Assembly: GCA_012932295.1 (NCBI GenBank)
Contig: JAAONU010000001.1
Coordinates: forward strand, 6,657,104-6,721,103
Length of the DNA: 64,000 bases
Direction of reading: 5' to 3'
DNA from: Cyclina sinensis
Taxonomy: Eukaryota; Mollusca; Bivalvia; Venerida; Veneridae
Part shown: positions 11,784 to 25,400 of the stretch, piece by piece
Position numbering within the stretch: position 1 is the first letter of the stretch
How the letters are laid out: the number at the start of each line of letters is the position of its first letter
The notes under the pieces: generated by a model
Database searches by the model: none
The model's input: the letters and a program-made list of their open reading frames with translations, nothing else
What the model was told of the DNA's origin: nothing
Position numbers and translations under genes: made by a program

Positions 11784-11975
11784 ACATTTCCTGTTCTATA
11801 TAAACAATGACCTTAAAGCATTTCTTGTTCTATTTAAACAATGACCTCAATACATTTCTTGTTCTATTTAAACAATGACCTTAATACATTTCTTGTTCTA
11901 TTTAAACAATGACCTTAAGCATTTACTGTTCCATTTAAACAATGACCTTAAGCATTTACTGTTCCATTTAAACAA
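11784..11975. repeat. Minisatellite, six ~34-bp units
   Basis: Six units of the form CATTTCTTGTTCTATTTAAA plus CAATGACCTTAA. Units 5-6 share the variant CATTTACTGTTCC, showing local duplication. Confidence 0.85.
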
Positions 11976-14900
11976 TTTCCATCAGTTTACACATTTACTG
12001 TTTTATACAAAAAGAAGAGATCTTACAATTTCTTTCAGTCACAATAGTATTTTAGTCTCAAGACAGAAGTGTTCCTTTTAAATCTTCAAAAATGGCTATG
12101 GGATTACTTATCCTATCATGATTTTATAATATACATCCAACATGTCCAGTAATGCATGTTTCATTACACTTCATTTGGCACCTTGACACAAGTAACCCAT
12201 TACTCTGCCATAGAAAATGCAAGAAATACTTGAATATTGCCATCCATCTGAAAGACCACATAAGTTGTCACATTTTTACTTTTAATAACAACAACTGTGT
12301 GACTAACATAATTTTGATCTCCCAAATAAATTCTTTTATTGATTTTTTTTAAAGTTTTCTCTTAAAGGAATTAGAAAAGACCATAACTACACTACATCAA
12401 CCTTTCTTACCACCCTGTTTTCACTAATGCTGCATAAAATCTGTTTTTGTTCTTCATAAAAACCTACATACCGCATGTCTAAGAGCTATATTATCTTCTG
12501 TCAATGATGATAGTTATCAAACTGGTCCCAAATTTTTAACTCTTCAAGCCTTCAATGTATGCTACTTTTAAAATACAACTTTGGACTTCCTTTCCAAGAA
12601 TATTTTAAATTTTACAAAAAATGGCTAAATTAAGAAATTTTTATAAAATCTAAGGTTGCAAAAAAAAGCATTATTTACACAGCAATTCATACAAAACTTT
12701 ACATTAACTGTCATATCAAATATAATAAGAAATCCTTACAGCTTCTGAAATGTTCTGATTTAAATACCAGTAGACACCAAAATATTACAGAAAACACAAG
12801 TTACAGGACATTTCAAATTGGCAAAATCATTAATGAAAAGGAACTCATTTAATTTTAGAATAATGGAATCATGTCTACATACTGATGACTTCTGCTGAAC
12901 AAATCTCAGCTGCAAAAACCTGCACCATTCATATGTGAAATATCAATAGAAACTTTCTGTCTTCTGTGACAGTGTGGTCAGAAATATATATAAAAAACCA
13001 TATAATGTATAAACTGCTCATTTTGATGTTTTACTGGTGCATCAAATACAATTGGACAATTCTAAGTGGGTGAATTCAGACAACAATTAGAACTGAAGCA
13101 ATGTATATCATGCAACAATAAAACATCAAAAGGTGTAGTTTGTTCCTTACATTTACATTTATGTTTTTATATGGTTAAGAATTCAAAATACTAGGCTGCA
13201 TCTAGGCTGCATCTTTTATACATTTCCCAAAACTTTCTAGTGCACATTTTTGTGTGACTTATGGAACTGCCATAAATAACACTGATCTTGAAAACACTGC
13301 TGTTTTCAATAATTTATCAGAATTCTCAGGAATTTTTGACAATTTAAGTAGTCAACAGTGTATTCTTCTTCAAAATTAAAATCAGGGGCATTTCAAGTAA
13401 TGTCATTGTTTTCTAAATGGGTATGAAAAACATTTTGCTTGTAGTATGTTTATTATTCCTGTGTGCAACTGATTTTTTGTTTCTGTATATATTAACATGT
13501 ACAATAAACAATATTCCTCAAATATTTTTAGGATTGCAAAAGTCCAGTCACAACCTTACATACTGAAGAGTTTTCTAAACAGCTTAAACATAAACTTGTT
13601 CACAAACATACAAAGTTCAAGTGAATGCACTTAACTATAAAATGATTCAGATTTACATCATAAAATACTATCTATAAAACATGTAACTGAATACTTTATA
13701 AACAGTTAATACAAAATGACAAATTTTAAAAACAATAACAATAGTCATATGGTATAAGAATTCCTAAAAAGAAAAAAATCAAATCTTAAATAAAGCAAGA
13801 TTTTACATTCGAATGAACAGCTAAACTGTTTACCTGGTAAAAAATATTCTTCAATGAACTTGTGTCACCTGTCAGTTTAGATATGTGTATTTATCAATTA
13901 TTTGGGTAATTATTTAAATCTTAAAGACTGAACCTTTTTGACAACAAACCATAATCAAACTCTATGGATTATAAATGTTGCCAATTTCAAATTTTCAATA
14001 ATATCAAGGGGGTAGAAATGAGTTCTGCACAAATGTAAAAAAATTACAAAATAGTATTTCAAGTGTCATTGCATTAAACATAGTTATTGCTTTTTCCTTT
14101 TGTAATATCAGTTAGCAAATATGGAAAAATAATAAGGAAATTAATTCCAAGAAAAAATACTGACATACATGTACTAGAAATTTTAGAAAGCATCTACAAA
14201 GCAAGTTTTTCAACATCAAAATTTACACATGGATATATTGTACACTGTACACACACAATCTATATCCCCTGATCAAGAAAAAGTCAAAGCACATGGCCCT
14301 ATTCAAGTAATAAATACACAATGTTAAATCTTAATATGCCAGTTCTTATCTCTATAATTTTTTGTTCAATAGAACATATAGCATGAACATTAAGTGTGTT
14401 GGAGTGCCCTGGCTAATAATTAATCACTGTAACACATTCAGACAAAGTTATTGTGTTACAAACAGTTAAAGTCTACTACCAAGTAACTAAAAAGATGGAC
14501 CCTCCACTGCCTCATGCTGTTTTTTTTTATTCTATGGAATAAACATGTACTTTGTGTCCCATTGCAATAATGCACATGGCATGATCAAGAATATTACATG
14601 TATTATTGTATCATATGTACTGTAAATTGTTTACCTCTGATACCATACAGTGGTAAAGAATCTGCTATTTTTTGAGTGTGGAAGGAGTGTCTTTATTGTC
14701 ATGGAGCGAATTAATTCTGTGCTAGGACAGGTGAATGGCTTCTTTTCTGCAATAACTTAAATGTGTTTGGACTTCTCTGCACACATTGTCTTTTTTAACC
14801 ACCTAGCATGCAGGATGTACAAAGTAATTACTTTCCGAGAAAGAAAACTTAAAATTTACAGAATAACAAAAGATTTTTTTTGCACCTGCAATGATTCTGG

Positions 14901-15170
14901 GACAATATGACTTTGGTATTGGAAAATCCAAGTTATGTTCTGCAAACTTTCAAGGTGAAAACTTTACCAGCTGATCTGAAACAACTGTTCTAAAACCACA
15001 GTTACATTAACATGGACTACAGCTTTCATGTCAAATGTCAGTTCTTTTTTTCTTTTTATAGCTAACATGTAGCTATTATCAACTTTCATTATTTTGTAAA
15101 CCGACTCAATAATTCACTGTACGTTTGTAAATCTATAATGTACTTATTTTTATCAGCAAGAGATGTTTCT
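11976..15170. other. Non-coding AT-rich stretch
   Basis: No exon with plausible splice sites and no structured RNA are recognised on either strand. Scattered AATAAA and TTTATT words are expected at this base composition. Confidence 0.4.
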
Positions 15171-16010
15171 GAAGTGTATGCCCCCTTGTCTTTTTGCCAT
15201 CAACATGGGCTCCTGTTAGCTTGACCATTGATGATGTGGGTGCAAAATATTTATCATTTACTTATCATGCCACACCATCCTGTAAAATTTTATATTTTCT
15301 GGATTCAGTTTTCTTGGTTTATAGATCATGAACTACCTAAGAGTGCATTTGACCTTTGCCCATGTGGGTCCCAAAATAAAAGCCTTCATCTACTAATCAT
15401 GCTAAACCTTCTAATAAATGAAAAGTGCTGGGTAAGGTTACTTAATATTTATGAAATTATCACCATTTTCTTAACTTTGAAGGTCCTGTCCTTAGTTTTA
15501 CTGAAGTAACTTTTTTGAAAACCATTTTCTATAAGCAGGTTCCTGTGAGCTTGACCTCTGAACTAGTAAGCCTAAAATTAAATTGGGTCATATTATCATC
15601 AAAACCATCCTAGAAGTTTGGGTTCTGGTTGTTGCTCTTGAGTTATTACTCAAAATTTGTTTTCATAATGCAGGTCCTTGCAAGGTTCACGTTTGACAAT
15701 GAGAACCCAAAATCAATAGAGTTTGTCTATTCAGCAAGTCCAGTCATACTACAATATTAGTTATAAGTGTTGTTCTTGATTAATTTGAAACCATATTCAG
15801 AGTGCAAGTCTCTACTAGCTTGGTAGGGCTCATTTAATCATCATGCCCAACCATCCTGTAAAGCTGGAGACTCCTGGGTTCAGCTGTTCTTGAATTATTA
15901 ATCTGAAACATTTCCAGAGTGCAGGCCCCTGTCAGCTTGAAGCAACAGCCATTCAATTAACATGCCCAATCTAACTATCAAGTGTAAGTCTCTAGGATTA
16001 TGCAATCTCA
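15171..16010. repeat. Degenerate tandem-core repeat, ~130-165-bp units
   Basis: GCAGGTCCCTGTGAGCTTGA-like words recur near 15203, 15537, 15671, 15803 and 15923. They are followed by ATCATGCC(A/C)AACCATCCTGTAAA-like words. It is an old, diverged relative of the other tandem-core repeats here; the ends are not clear. Confidence 0.5.
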
Positions 16011-16318
16011 AGGTACAGTACAGCTCAAGCAATTTTTCCAAAGTCCGCGGATCCCCGCGATTTTTTTACGAGTGGATTGTCACCGCGATGTCCCTGCGAC
16101 AGTTGTGACTTTCCGCTCGTCCACTCTATCGGGTGAAATTTGCGCTGCGGGATATCGTCACCGCGGATCACTGTGAAATATTGCAGCGGTATTTCGCTCT
16201 CTCGGGTGACCATTAATTTATTTATTACACGGGGACATTTATTACTATTACTGTACGTCTGTAAAGTATAACGAACTCAAACACATTTTTTAAAGAAGAA
16301 AATCTTTATGTGAATTAT

Positions 16319-16728
16319 GGTCGTTTCGTCAAACCGTTGTTTCGTCAAACTTATTTCATATAGCAAGCAAAAAGTCATTTCATCAAATTAATAATATATA
16401 GTATTTCACACCTATTGAAATCAAATTATAATTTATTGCTGAAGTGTGTTTGTGATTCATTAAAATGAATGTGCAGTCAACCTAATTAGCGGGATAATAA
16501 TCTAATTTGTATAATTACCGATAAGACAAACAATTAATCAGCGGTACCTTTGCGCAACGTTTAATGTGAACAGCTTTAACATTAATAGTCTGTTTGCATG
16601 TAATTGCATCTGTTTGACACTTCGGTAAAATCGGTAATTATCTACTCTAAAAATTAAGTTTGACGAACAAACTACCTGTTTTGTACAGAAAAATAAGTTT
16701 GACGAAACGACGGTTTGATGAAACAACC
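16319..16728. mobile_element. Nested ~410-bp inverted-repeat element
   Basis: Left arm GGTCGTTTCGTCAAACC... (16319-16356) and right arm ...GGTTTGATGAAACAACC (16691-16728) are reverse complements over about 38 bp with a few mismatches. Each arm has two GTTTCGTCAAAC-type words. It lies within the TA-flanked element and is probably a MITE. Confidence 0.7.
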
Positions 16729-16872
16729 AACACCCCTTTATGTTATGTATTTAAACGACGTAACACCTGTCGTATGTAAATAATTACAAAATTTAAAGAT
16801 TTGCGTGTGAAATTTCCTCAACTGCTGTATCATATTTATTCACCTAAATAAACATATTGATCATGACTGGTA

Positions 16873-16955
16873 CAGGGTTCCCGCTGTTGCTCGCCAAAAT
16901 TTAATTTTGACGCATAAAATCTTTAATTGGTTAATTTTACTGGCGCCAACGTAAG
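16873..16955 (+). mobile_element. Terminal fragment of the CAGGGTTCCC hAT-like family
   Basis: CAGGGTTCCCGCTGTTGCTC and TTACTGGCGCCAACGTAAGA match the reverse complement of the right end of the 702-bp element at 1988-2689. The other end is missing. Confidence 0.7.
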
Positions 16956-17437
16956 ACTGACCCTAGAACTTTAGTCATTAACATTTGAAATGACATAGGT
17001 GCATTTTTGAGACCAAAAGGCATCCTATTGAACTCTTAGATTCCGGACGGAACACAAAAGCTGCCTTGTGACGCGTTTTGGATCGTTTTTCCGTTTTCTT
17101 GAAACTTGTTTTATTGAACTGTTTTTTTATGTGATTCTCCCCGGTAAATGTACATTAATATCGCCGAGCTAATTAAATAATTTTATTGATTAAAATCAAC
17201 AGTAACATTGTAAGTCTTATTGATTTTTTAAAAGAAGACTACGTTGTACATTTACGAATTAATCACGGCAAATCTCTGTGATTTTTCACCGCGGATTGCA
17301 GGTTTTTTTTACTACCCGTCCGCGGTGATTTGTCACCGCGGCTGACTATAGTATGTCCCCCGCGATTTTCCGCTCGCCGTTAAAAGTGTCCGCGGTGACA
17401 GAGCGGAAAGTGGAAAAATTGCTTGAGCTGTACTGTA

Positions 17438-18905
17438 TTAAACTAAAACCATTTCATCTACTGACTGACCAACATGTGCAAAGCTATATGCCTCCAACTT
17501 CTTCGTAGTTGGGGGCAAAAATAAATATAAATAGGAAATGGCACAAGAGCGAAATAGCTAAAAATTGTTTAATGAAAATTTTATAACAGGGATTAATAAG
17601 TTAACTTTAATACACTATATAATTTAAGGTTATAAGAACAGCACCAAGTCTATAAGCAGCTACTTACTAATAAATATATATTTCTGCAAATAAGAAAATG
17701 CATATGGAATTCAGATTAAAGGTAAAATGAATACCAGTTGAAATAGAAAATGACTTTTGAAATTTTATCAAATTAAATTAACTTTTAACTGGCAGAGAAT
17801 AAATCAACAAAAGCTCTTTAAGTTATATATAAATCATTCATGTAATTATACAACTAAACTGAATTTTGTTCTATACTGTAAAGAAATGGACAAAAACTCG
17901 ATGGATGTAAGTAAAAAAAAATCACTATTACTTAATCACAGAAATGGCAGTAACTCCTTATGTACGGAACTAAACAGATTGTTTTGGTCTTGAATTTTCC
18001 CCAAAACAATCCAAGTTTTTTATAGTTTTACACAATAAAAAAAAAAATATTCGAAATACCCTAAGAAGTTTTTTAGACAGAAAGGAGAGCATTCATTTCA
18101 ACAAAATGAAACAAAAAAAATATAAGAATTTTATTCTTTATTGCTTAGTGCATGACAAAGTTTTATTAGCCTTTGACTCAGTGGAGCCCAACACAGACTA
18201 GTCTGTACTGAGACAAAACTTATGTTTTATGATGATCTGTCATAAAACTCTTATAATCATCAAAACATTCTCCTCTGACCTTAGCTGTTGACCTGGTTTG
18301 TGATCTGATGACCTACTTTTGAATTTGATTCGAAAATGAGGCCACAGACACTCTGATATTCTATAATGTTGGTTGTAAAAGTTCATTTAACGTTATAAAA
18401 ACATTTTCAATCTAGTTAACCATTGTTCAACATGACCTGATTACAAATTTAACCTATGTATAGTCTATGAAATCATGACTGGGATAATAATACATGACTA
18501 AAACCAATACATTAGCAGCGTTGTTAACAAACTTTGTATCTCATCTTCCCTGAAACTTAGTCTCAGACTGCATCAAACCTTACTGTGAGATTAACTTTTA
18601 AAAATAAGGCAGACAAAAAGCCAAACTGTGATCAAGTATTCTGACAAGTGATAACTTAATTTTGTTTAAACAAGGAAAATGTTGTTGGGAGATACATCAC
18701 ATAATGATACATTGCAAATAATTTGTTACACTTACTTGCATTCATATCTTATTCACCAGAAATTACTACACATGTTTTCATTTAAATTTAATAATTTTTC
18801 CTAATCAATCAGATAGGGAAAAGGGATCAAGCACATTTTCTCAATGCGTAAGGGTTCTGAAATTCTTGACCAGTATCCTTTCCTTGTATTGAGTTTCCAC
18901 TGCCT

Positions 18906-18940
<35 letters not shown>

Positions 18941-19421
18941 AAGGTTGTTTAGTATTTTGAAATAATATTTGAACTTTCTTTTATACATGAATAATCAAAC
19001 TAAGTTTGTAGTTATGACTGAAGTGAAAACATAACTGCCTTAAATGGTTCTTCCATTAAAGATGATATTACTTCACCAAATCTCAGGCACAGTTCTTGAT
19101 AAAGAATAAAAAAAGCTCACATTCACTTGTTACATAGTAAACAATCACCAGACAAACACAGACAAACAAACACAGACACAAACAAACACAGACAAAGCCA
19201 ATGTACATGCAAAAACAACAAAACTGTGAACTAAAATTACCTTTTTACAAAATAGTTTATAACAAAGTCTATCTAAAATTTACGGTCACATGATAGCAGT
19301 AAAAGAAACAACCGTTCTGTGGTAATGGTTTGGTCATTTGACTTCCATTGAACACAAAGTTGAAGCAAAATAATGACGGAATCACACACAACAAATAAAA
19401 AAAGAGCTGCTTGGACGCTGT
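17438..19421 (-). other. 3' flank, probably including the 3' UTR of the KCTD5 gene
   Basis: No further coding exon is seen below the stop at 19424-19422. Minus-strand AATAAA signals occur at 18142-18137 and 18135-18130 (plus-strand TTTATT); whether they are used is unknown. A pure A32 tract on the plus strand spans 18907-18938. A hairpin TGCCTCCAACT/AGTTGGGGGCA lies near 17490-17513. Confidence 0.4.
19150..19196. repeat. (ACAAACACAGAC)n-like simple repeat
   Basis: CAGACAAACA and CACAGACA words alternate for about 45 bases, 225 bases downstream of the KCTD stop codon. Confidence 0.8.
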
Positions 19422-19451
19422 TTACATCCGAGATCCCTTCTGTTGTAACAC
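19422..19451 (-). CDS. KCTD5: KCTD5 coding exon 6 (terminal, 30 bases coding)
   Basis: After acceptor ATTTCAG the frame reads VLQQKGSRM and TAA. Vertebrate KCTD5 ends ILQERGSRM as I remember it, so this short exon is secure despite its size. Confidence 0.93.
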   Translation of the reverse strand: MLQQKGSRM

Positions 19452-22400
19452 CTGAAATAAAGTATTCAAATGTTAGCAAGTTCTTAAAAAAGATCACACA
19501 TTAATTTGAATCTAATTACTTCCTCGGTTCAAACCAGTACTCATACTGAAGTGTAGGATGCAAACAGTCCCTGGAAACTTTAATCTCTGCTACAGCTGTG
19601 GTGAAAAAAATGGATAAGGAGTATATCCTGTGCTAATTCTAAGCTTCTGATCACTATATTCATCAAACAAGAGGGCCATGATGGCCCTGGATCGCTCACC
19701 TGAGTACTTTGGCTGTAGGTTTGCTGTTAAGCAGTATTTCATTTTTAAATTGAAAATATGTAAGTGCCTACAAACCAAATATGTAAAATATCAGTCAATA
19801 AATAAAGGCTCTATGACAGAAAGTAGAAATATCTATTATAAGCTATGGTGACCTTCACCTTGACCCAGTGACCTCAAACCCTACCCATGCATAGAGGTCC
19901 ATGCAAGGAACCTCTATACTGAATATCAAAGATATTGGTCTATAAATGAAGGCTCTATGAGGTACAGTAGATGAATCTACTTTTAGCCTCCGTGACCTTT
20001 AACCTAATCCAAAAATTTGAAAAAGCTTCATAAAGCTTGCTTCATGCCAAATTTTAAAATTCTAGGTCTTGTGGTTTCAGACAAGAAGATTTTTAAAGAT
20101 TTTCTTCTATATTGTTATTTAAAACTTGTGACCCCTCGGGCGGGGCCAATAGTGACCCAAGGGACATTTTTCTAACAAACTTGGTAGAGGTCCACTAGAC
20201 AATGCTACACACCAAATATCTAAGCTCTATAACTTATGGTTTCTGACAAGAAGATTTTTTTAGATTTTCTTATATAACTCTATGTAAAACTAGTGGCCCC
20301 TGGGGCGGGGCCATTTTTGACTCAGAGGCCAGGATTTGAACAAGCTTGGTAGAGGTCCACTAGACAATGCTACACACCAAATATCTAAGCTCTATAACTT
20401 ACGGTTTCTGATAAGAAGATTTTTTTAGATTTTCTTATATAACTCTATGTAAAACAAGTGACCCCCGGGGCTAGGCCATTTTTGACCCAGAGGCCAGGAT
20501 TTGAACAAACTTGGTAGAGGTCCACTAGACAATGCTACATACCAAATATCTTAACTGTAGGCCTTCTTGTTTCTGACAAGAAGATTTTTTAGTCTTTCCT
20601 ATATAACTCTATGTAAAACAAGTGACTACTGGGGCGGGGCCATTTTTGACCCAGAGGCCAGGATTTGAACAAACTTGGTAGAGGTCCACTAGACAATGCT
20701 ACACACCAAATATCTAAGCTCTATAACTTACGGTTTCTGACAAGAAGATTTTTTAAGATTTTCCTATATAATTCTATGTAAAACTAGTGGCCCCTGGGGC
20801 GGGGTCATTTTTGACCCAGAGGCCATGATTTGAACAAACTTGGTAGAGGTCCACTAGGCAATGCTACACACCAAATATCTAAGCTCTATAACTTATGGTT
20901 TCTGACAAGAAGATTTTTTAGTCTTTCCTATATAACTCTATGTAAAACTAGTGGCCCCTGGGGCGGGGCCATTTTTGACCCAGAGGACAGGATTTGAACA
21001 AACTTGGTAGAGGTCCACTAGACAATGCTACACACCAAATATCTAAGCTCTATAACTTACGGTTTCTGACAAGAAGATTTTTTAAGATTTTCCTATATAA
21101 CTCTATGTAAAACAAGTGACCCCCGGGGCAAGGCCATTTTTGACCCAGAGGCCATGATTTGAACAAACTTGGTAGAGGTCAACTAGACAATGCTACACAC
21201 CAAATATCTAAGCTCTATAACTTACGGTTTCTGATAAGAAGATTTTTTTAGATTTTCTTATATAACTCTATGTAAAACAAGTGACCCCCGGGGCTAGGCC
21301 ATTTTTGACCCAGAGGCCAGGTATTTGAACAAACTTGGTAGAGGTCCACTAGACAATGCTACATACCAAATATCTTAACTTTAGGCCTTCTTGTTTCTGA
21401 CAAGAAGATTTTTTAGTCTTTCCTATATAACTCTATGTAAAACAAGTGACTACTGGGGCGGGGCCATTTTTGACCCAGAGGCCAGGATTTGAACAAACTT
21501 GGTAGAGGTCCACTAGACAATGCTACACACCAAATATCTAAGCTCTATAACTTACGGTTTCTGACAAGAAGATTTTTTAAGATTTTCCTATATAATTCTA
21601 TGTAAAACTAGTGGCCCCTGGGGCGGGGTCATTCTTGACCCAGAGGCCATGATTTGAACAAACTTGGTAGAGGTCCACTAGGCAATGCTACACACCAAAT
21701 ATCTAAGCTCTATAACTTATGGTTTCTGACAAGAAGATTTTTTAGTCTTTCCTATATAACTCTATGTAAAACTAGTGGCCCCTGGGGCGGGGCCATTTTT
21801 GACCCAGAGGACAGGATTTGAACAAACTTGGTAGAGGTCCACTAGACAATGCTACACACCAAATATCTAAGCTCTATAACTTACGGTTTCTGACAAGAAG
21901 ATTTTTTAAGATTTTCCTATATAACACTATGTAAAACAAGTGACCCCCGGGGCAAGGCCATTTTTGACCCAGAGGCCAGGATTTGAACAAACTTGGTAGA
22001 GGTCCACTAGACAATGCTACATACCAAATATCTTAACTCTAGGCCTTGTGGTTTCTGACAAGAAGATTTTCAAGTTTTCCCTATATAACTCTATGTAAAA
22101 TCAACTGACCCCTGGGGTGGGGTCAGTTTTGTCCCAAGGGACATAATTTGAACAAACTTGGTAGAGGTCCACTAGATGATGCTTCATGCCAAATATCAAA
22201 GCTCCAGGCCTTGTGGTTTCGGAGAAGAAGATTTTTAAATATCCAACTTAAAAAATCTATTTTTAGCTCCAGTGAACCAGAAATGCAATGGACCAGAACC
22301 ATTTGAACAATCTTGGTAGAGCTTCATGCAAGGAACATCCCAGGCAAGTTTCATTAAATTTGCCCCATTGGTTTCAGAGGAGATGTCGTTTGAATGAAAA

Positions 22401-25400
22401 GTTGACGACGGACGGATGGACGGACGGTCTGACGGACGACGGACAAAGACCGATCAGAAAAGCTCACCCTGAGCACTTCAGGTGAGCTAAAAAAGATAAA
22501 AATAGTCTGACTTCATAAAAAGTATACATACAGCCTTTTGAAGTTCCAATGTGCAGAATTACAGACCTTAAGTCTAAAGTTCCTTCATGATTACAGTTTC
22601 TTCACTAAGTCTACAAATAACTGAGTTACCTTTGCACTAGATAAGAACTATTCTCTAACTGACTTTGTTTGCACAGATTAACAATGACTCTATCTGAAGT
22701 TTCAGTTCTTAGATATTCAATTACATACATATAGAACAGAACTGATATAATTATAATAAAGTTGACATTTAAGTTAGTAGGCCTTTTAAGCTATTAGGAT
22801 GGGCCTCACTCACCTTTGCTCTATCTGAGGGTTCAGCCTCAGGACCATTTAAACTGTTAGGACATTCTTTTGACACAACACATAGGAACTCTACATGATC
22901 CTCTGAACCATAGTTGTACTGAGAACCTATATTAATCAGCTGCAATCCAACAAAATAAAACAATATATTAGTTCTGTCTCCTAGGCAGTGGTCAAATGGT
23001 AATATCTGTCTATTAGCTACACTTAACACACACAAGAGCTTTAAAATATGCCAAGGAGATCTGTTTAACCTTTGTACTATCTGGTAAATTCACAACTTCA
23101 GTGCACTTCTGTGCTTTTGATCTGCTAATTATACATTTGTGCTACCCATCATGTGTTAATTCCAGATCATTTACATCAAGGGAAAAATTATACCTCAATT
23201 ATCACTTATCATGTTGCATTATCAAGTAAAATGACATCCTCTGATACATTACCAAATACTTTAATCTAGAACACAAGAAATAGCTATGAGCATGCATAAA
23301 TAAAAGAAAATGATATGTATCTTAATGCCTTATGTCTGGCTCGAAATTTTCTTAGTCTACTGTAAAACAGCTGATATCAAGCACTAGTTGCATGACACTC
23401 AGGTGCTGAGAAATTGAATAAAAACAAATGGTGACAATGACGATATTCTGCAGTCCTAAATGGCAAGAAAATGATTGAGTACAATGTTTGATGGGTGCAA
23501 AACTTTCAACAATTAGCTAAATATAGCATCATGATAAATGTGCATGGGGAAAATACTGGCCAGTGCACCTTCTGTTCATCCAGAGGGCACCATCTGATGT
23601 ACGATCGTATTGTTTAATCTTGGGCAAAACACTGGAATTAATTGCAAAAAAATATAGTTCAGCAGACCCCCAGAGGAATAAATGTGATAAAATATTCATT
23701 ATACACATCACAAGTTGTTTTGAGACCTGCCAGGAATATCAATGCATCTCCACAGATCTCTGCTGTTATTTTGTCAGAAAGGCCACACACATAATTATAA
23801 AATACCAACTGATAAGTTTAGGTCTATCAATTTTGAATGACTCAGTGTTATCCGACAGTTAAAATCTTCAGTTTATTATTATCAATGTTATATAGCTGTC
23901 ATCAATATAGCACTGGCACCAAAGTGATGTACTTAAGAATGTCTCAACACTGAGAATTCAATTTACTGTTTAGACAAGATTTCAGCCAGAAACTTCAAGG
24001 CATGCAAATAAACATGTCACATTATACATGTACTCATTCTGTAATTCATGTACAATATAAAATTACCTCTTCAAACCTATTAAAGATACCTATCTGGACT
24101 TACAAAAACACCTGTAAAAACTTATCAGATATATGTTCAAACATATAAAAAATACCAACTCAAACATACAAAATATCTCTTTAAACTAGTAAAAATACCT
24201 GTTCAAACTTCCAGCCATCTGACATTGTAGAAACCATTTGTGTCAGTTCTTCCTCTGAGCATTGTAACACCCTATATACATTCTTCATGTATGTCTGAAA
24301 TAAAACATTGAAATACAATTTCAGTGAAACATAATTTCATTGCTGATTTGAAGACTAATAGTTTTCTTTCTTATAGTAATGATCTGGTCAGAATACAATA
24401 TTTTTATATCACTGGCCAAGAGTAATGAACTTACAGCAAAGCTGAAATCCCATCTGAAAAACAGACTGTCTGTGACTATAAAAAGTATTTTATGGACACT
24501 ACAAGAATAGTCAGTGAATATTAGTGTACATGTACCTTCCTATAAATGACCAATGGTAATGTCTGTGGTAAAACAGAGCTTTCACATACATGATGAATAC
24601 CCCTGCCCCCACTCCCTTCCCCTCTACAAAATGACACCTTGCAACAGAATGTGTTTTGGAAAATTTTATGATACAGTTTTAGTTGGGAATGTATTGTCTG
24701 TCACTGGGAAGAAAATGTCCTATAGATGCTCATATATGTACTGATGAATTGGCAATATTAGACTTTATATTTATGTTTAAAATGTAAATCATAATTTTTG
24801 TTGGTGTAACCTTGACCTTTAAGTCATTATTTTGCTTGCACAATCTTCAAGTTACCTGCTAAATATGTACAAAGTTTTATGTAAGTGTGCAAGAAGTGTT
24901 AGTTGAGTACGGCAATTTTCTTTAACCATCAGGGTCTGTTCAAGTCGCCTTCAGCCAGTAAATTTTCTATAAGCACTGCCATAAACAATTAACGGATTTG
25001 TCCAAACTGGAAGATGGACAAATACATTTTAGATATTTAGCAAGGTAAGGGTTAATGTTTTAAAATTAACATGATCTACAACCTGACCACAAAATAAAGA
25101 TTTTTGCACAAAAATAACCTATATATTGTCTTCTCTACAACTAGGAAATTTCAAGTATGGATGGCAAAAATTAATCTGAAGTCACTGTGACCTTGACCTC
25201 AAGGTCACTCTTCACACTGCACTTGATATTAGCTATGAACATCTGTGTGACCATGGCAATAATCTCAAGGTCACAACTTGTGTATGTACATCCATTACAA
25301 TTCATATTTTCCTTATCTACTAAGTTTTAAATGACTGTTGTTATTTGTCTGTATGTTACAAAATGAGTAACATTTTAAAATATTCAAGGTTGTACCTACA

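Larger units (their letters stand above)
16014..17437. mobile_element. TA-flanked DNA transposon with perfect 25-bp TIRs (Tc1/mariner-type site)
   Basis: The ends starting CAGTACAGCTCAAGC (from 16016) and finishing GCTTGAGCTGTACTG (to 17435) are exact reverse complements over 25 bp. They are flanked by TA at 16014-16015 and 17436-17437. Subterminal regions (16040-16210, 17270-17410) are rich in CCGCGG/CACCGCGG and GAGCGGAAAG words in inverted arrangement. That contrasts with the AT-rich surroundings. No transposase is seen. Two other elements are nested inside it. Confidence 0.85.

Noticed and set aside
20100..22100. CRISPR-like array
   Set aside because: Units are contiguous 165-bp tandem repeats without unique spacers, in a eukaryotic intron.
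22769..22813. Reading KCTD5 exon 5 through to a stop at 22769
   Set aside because: The residues after DRAK follow an ideal GTGAGT donor, and the family ending GSRM is found at 19451-19422 in the right phase.
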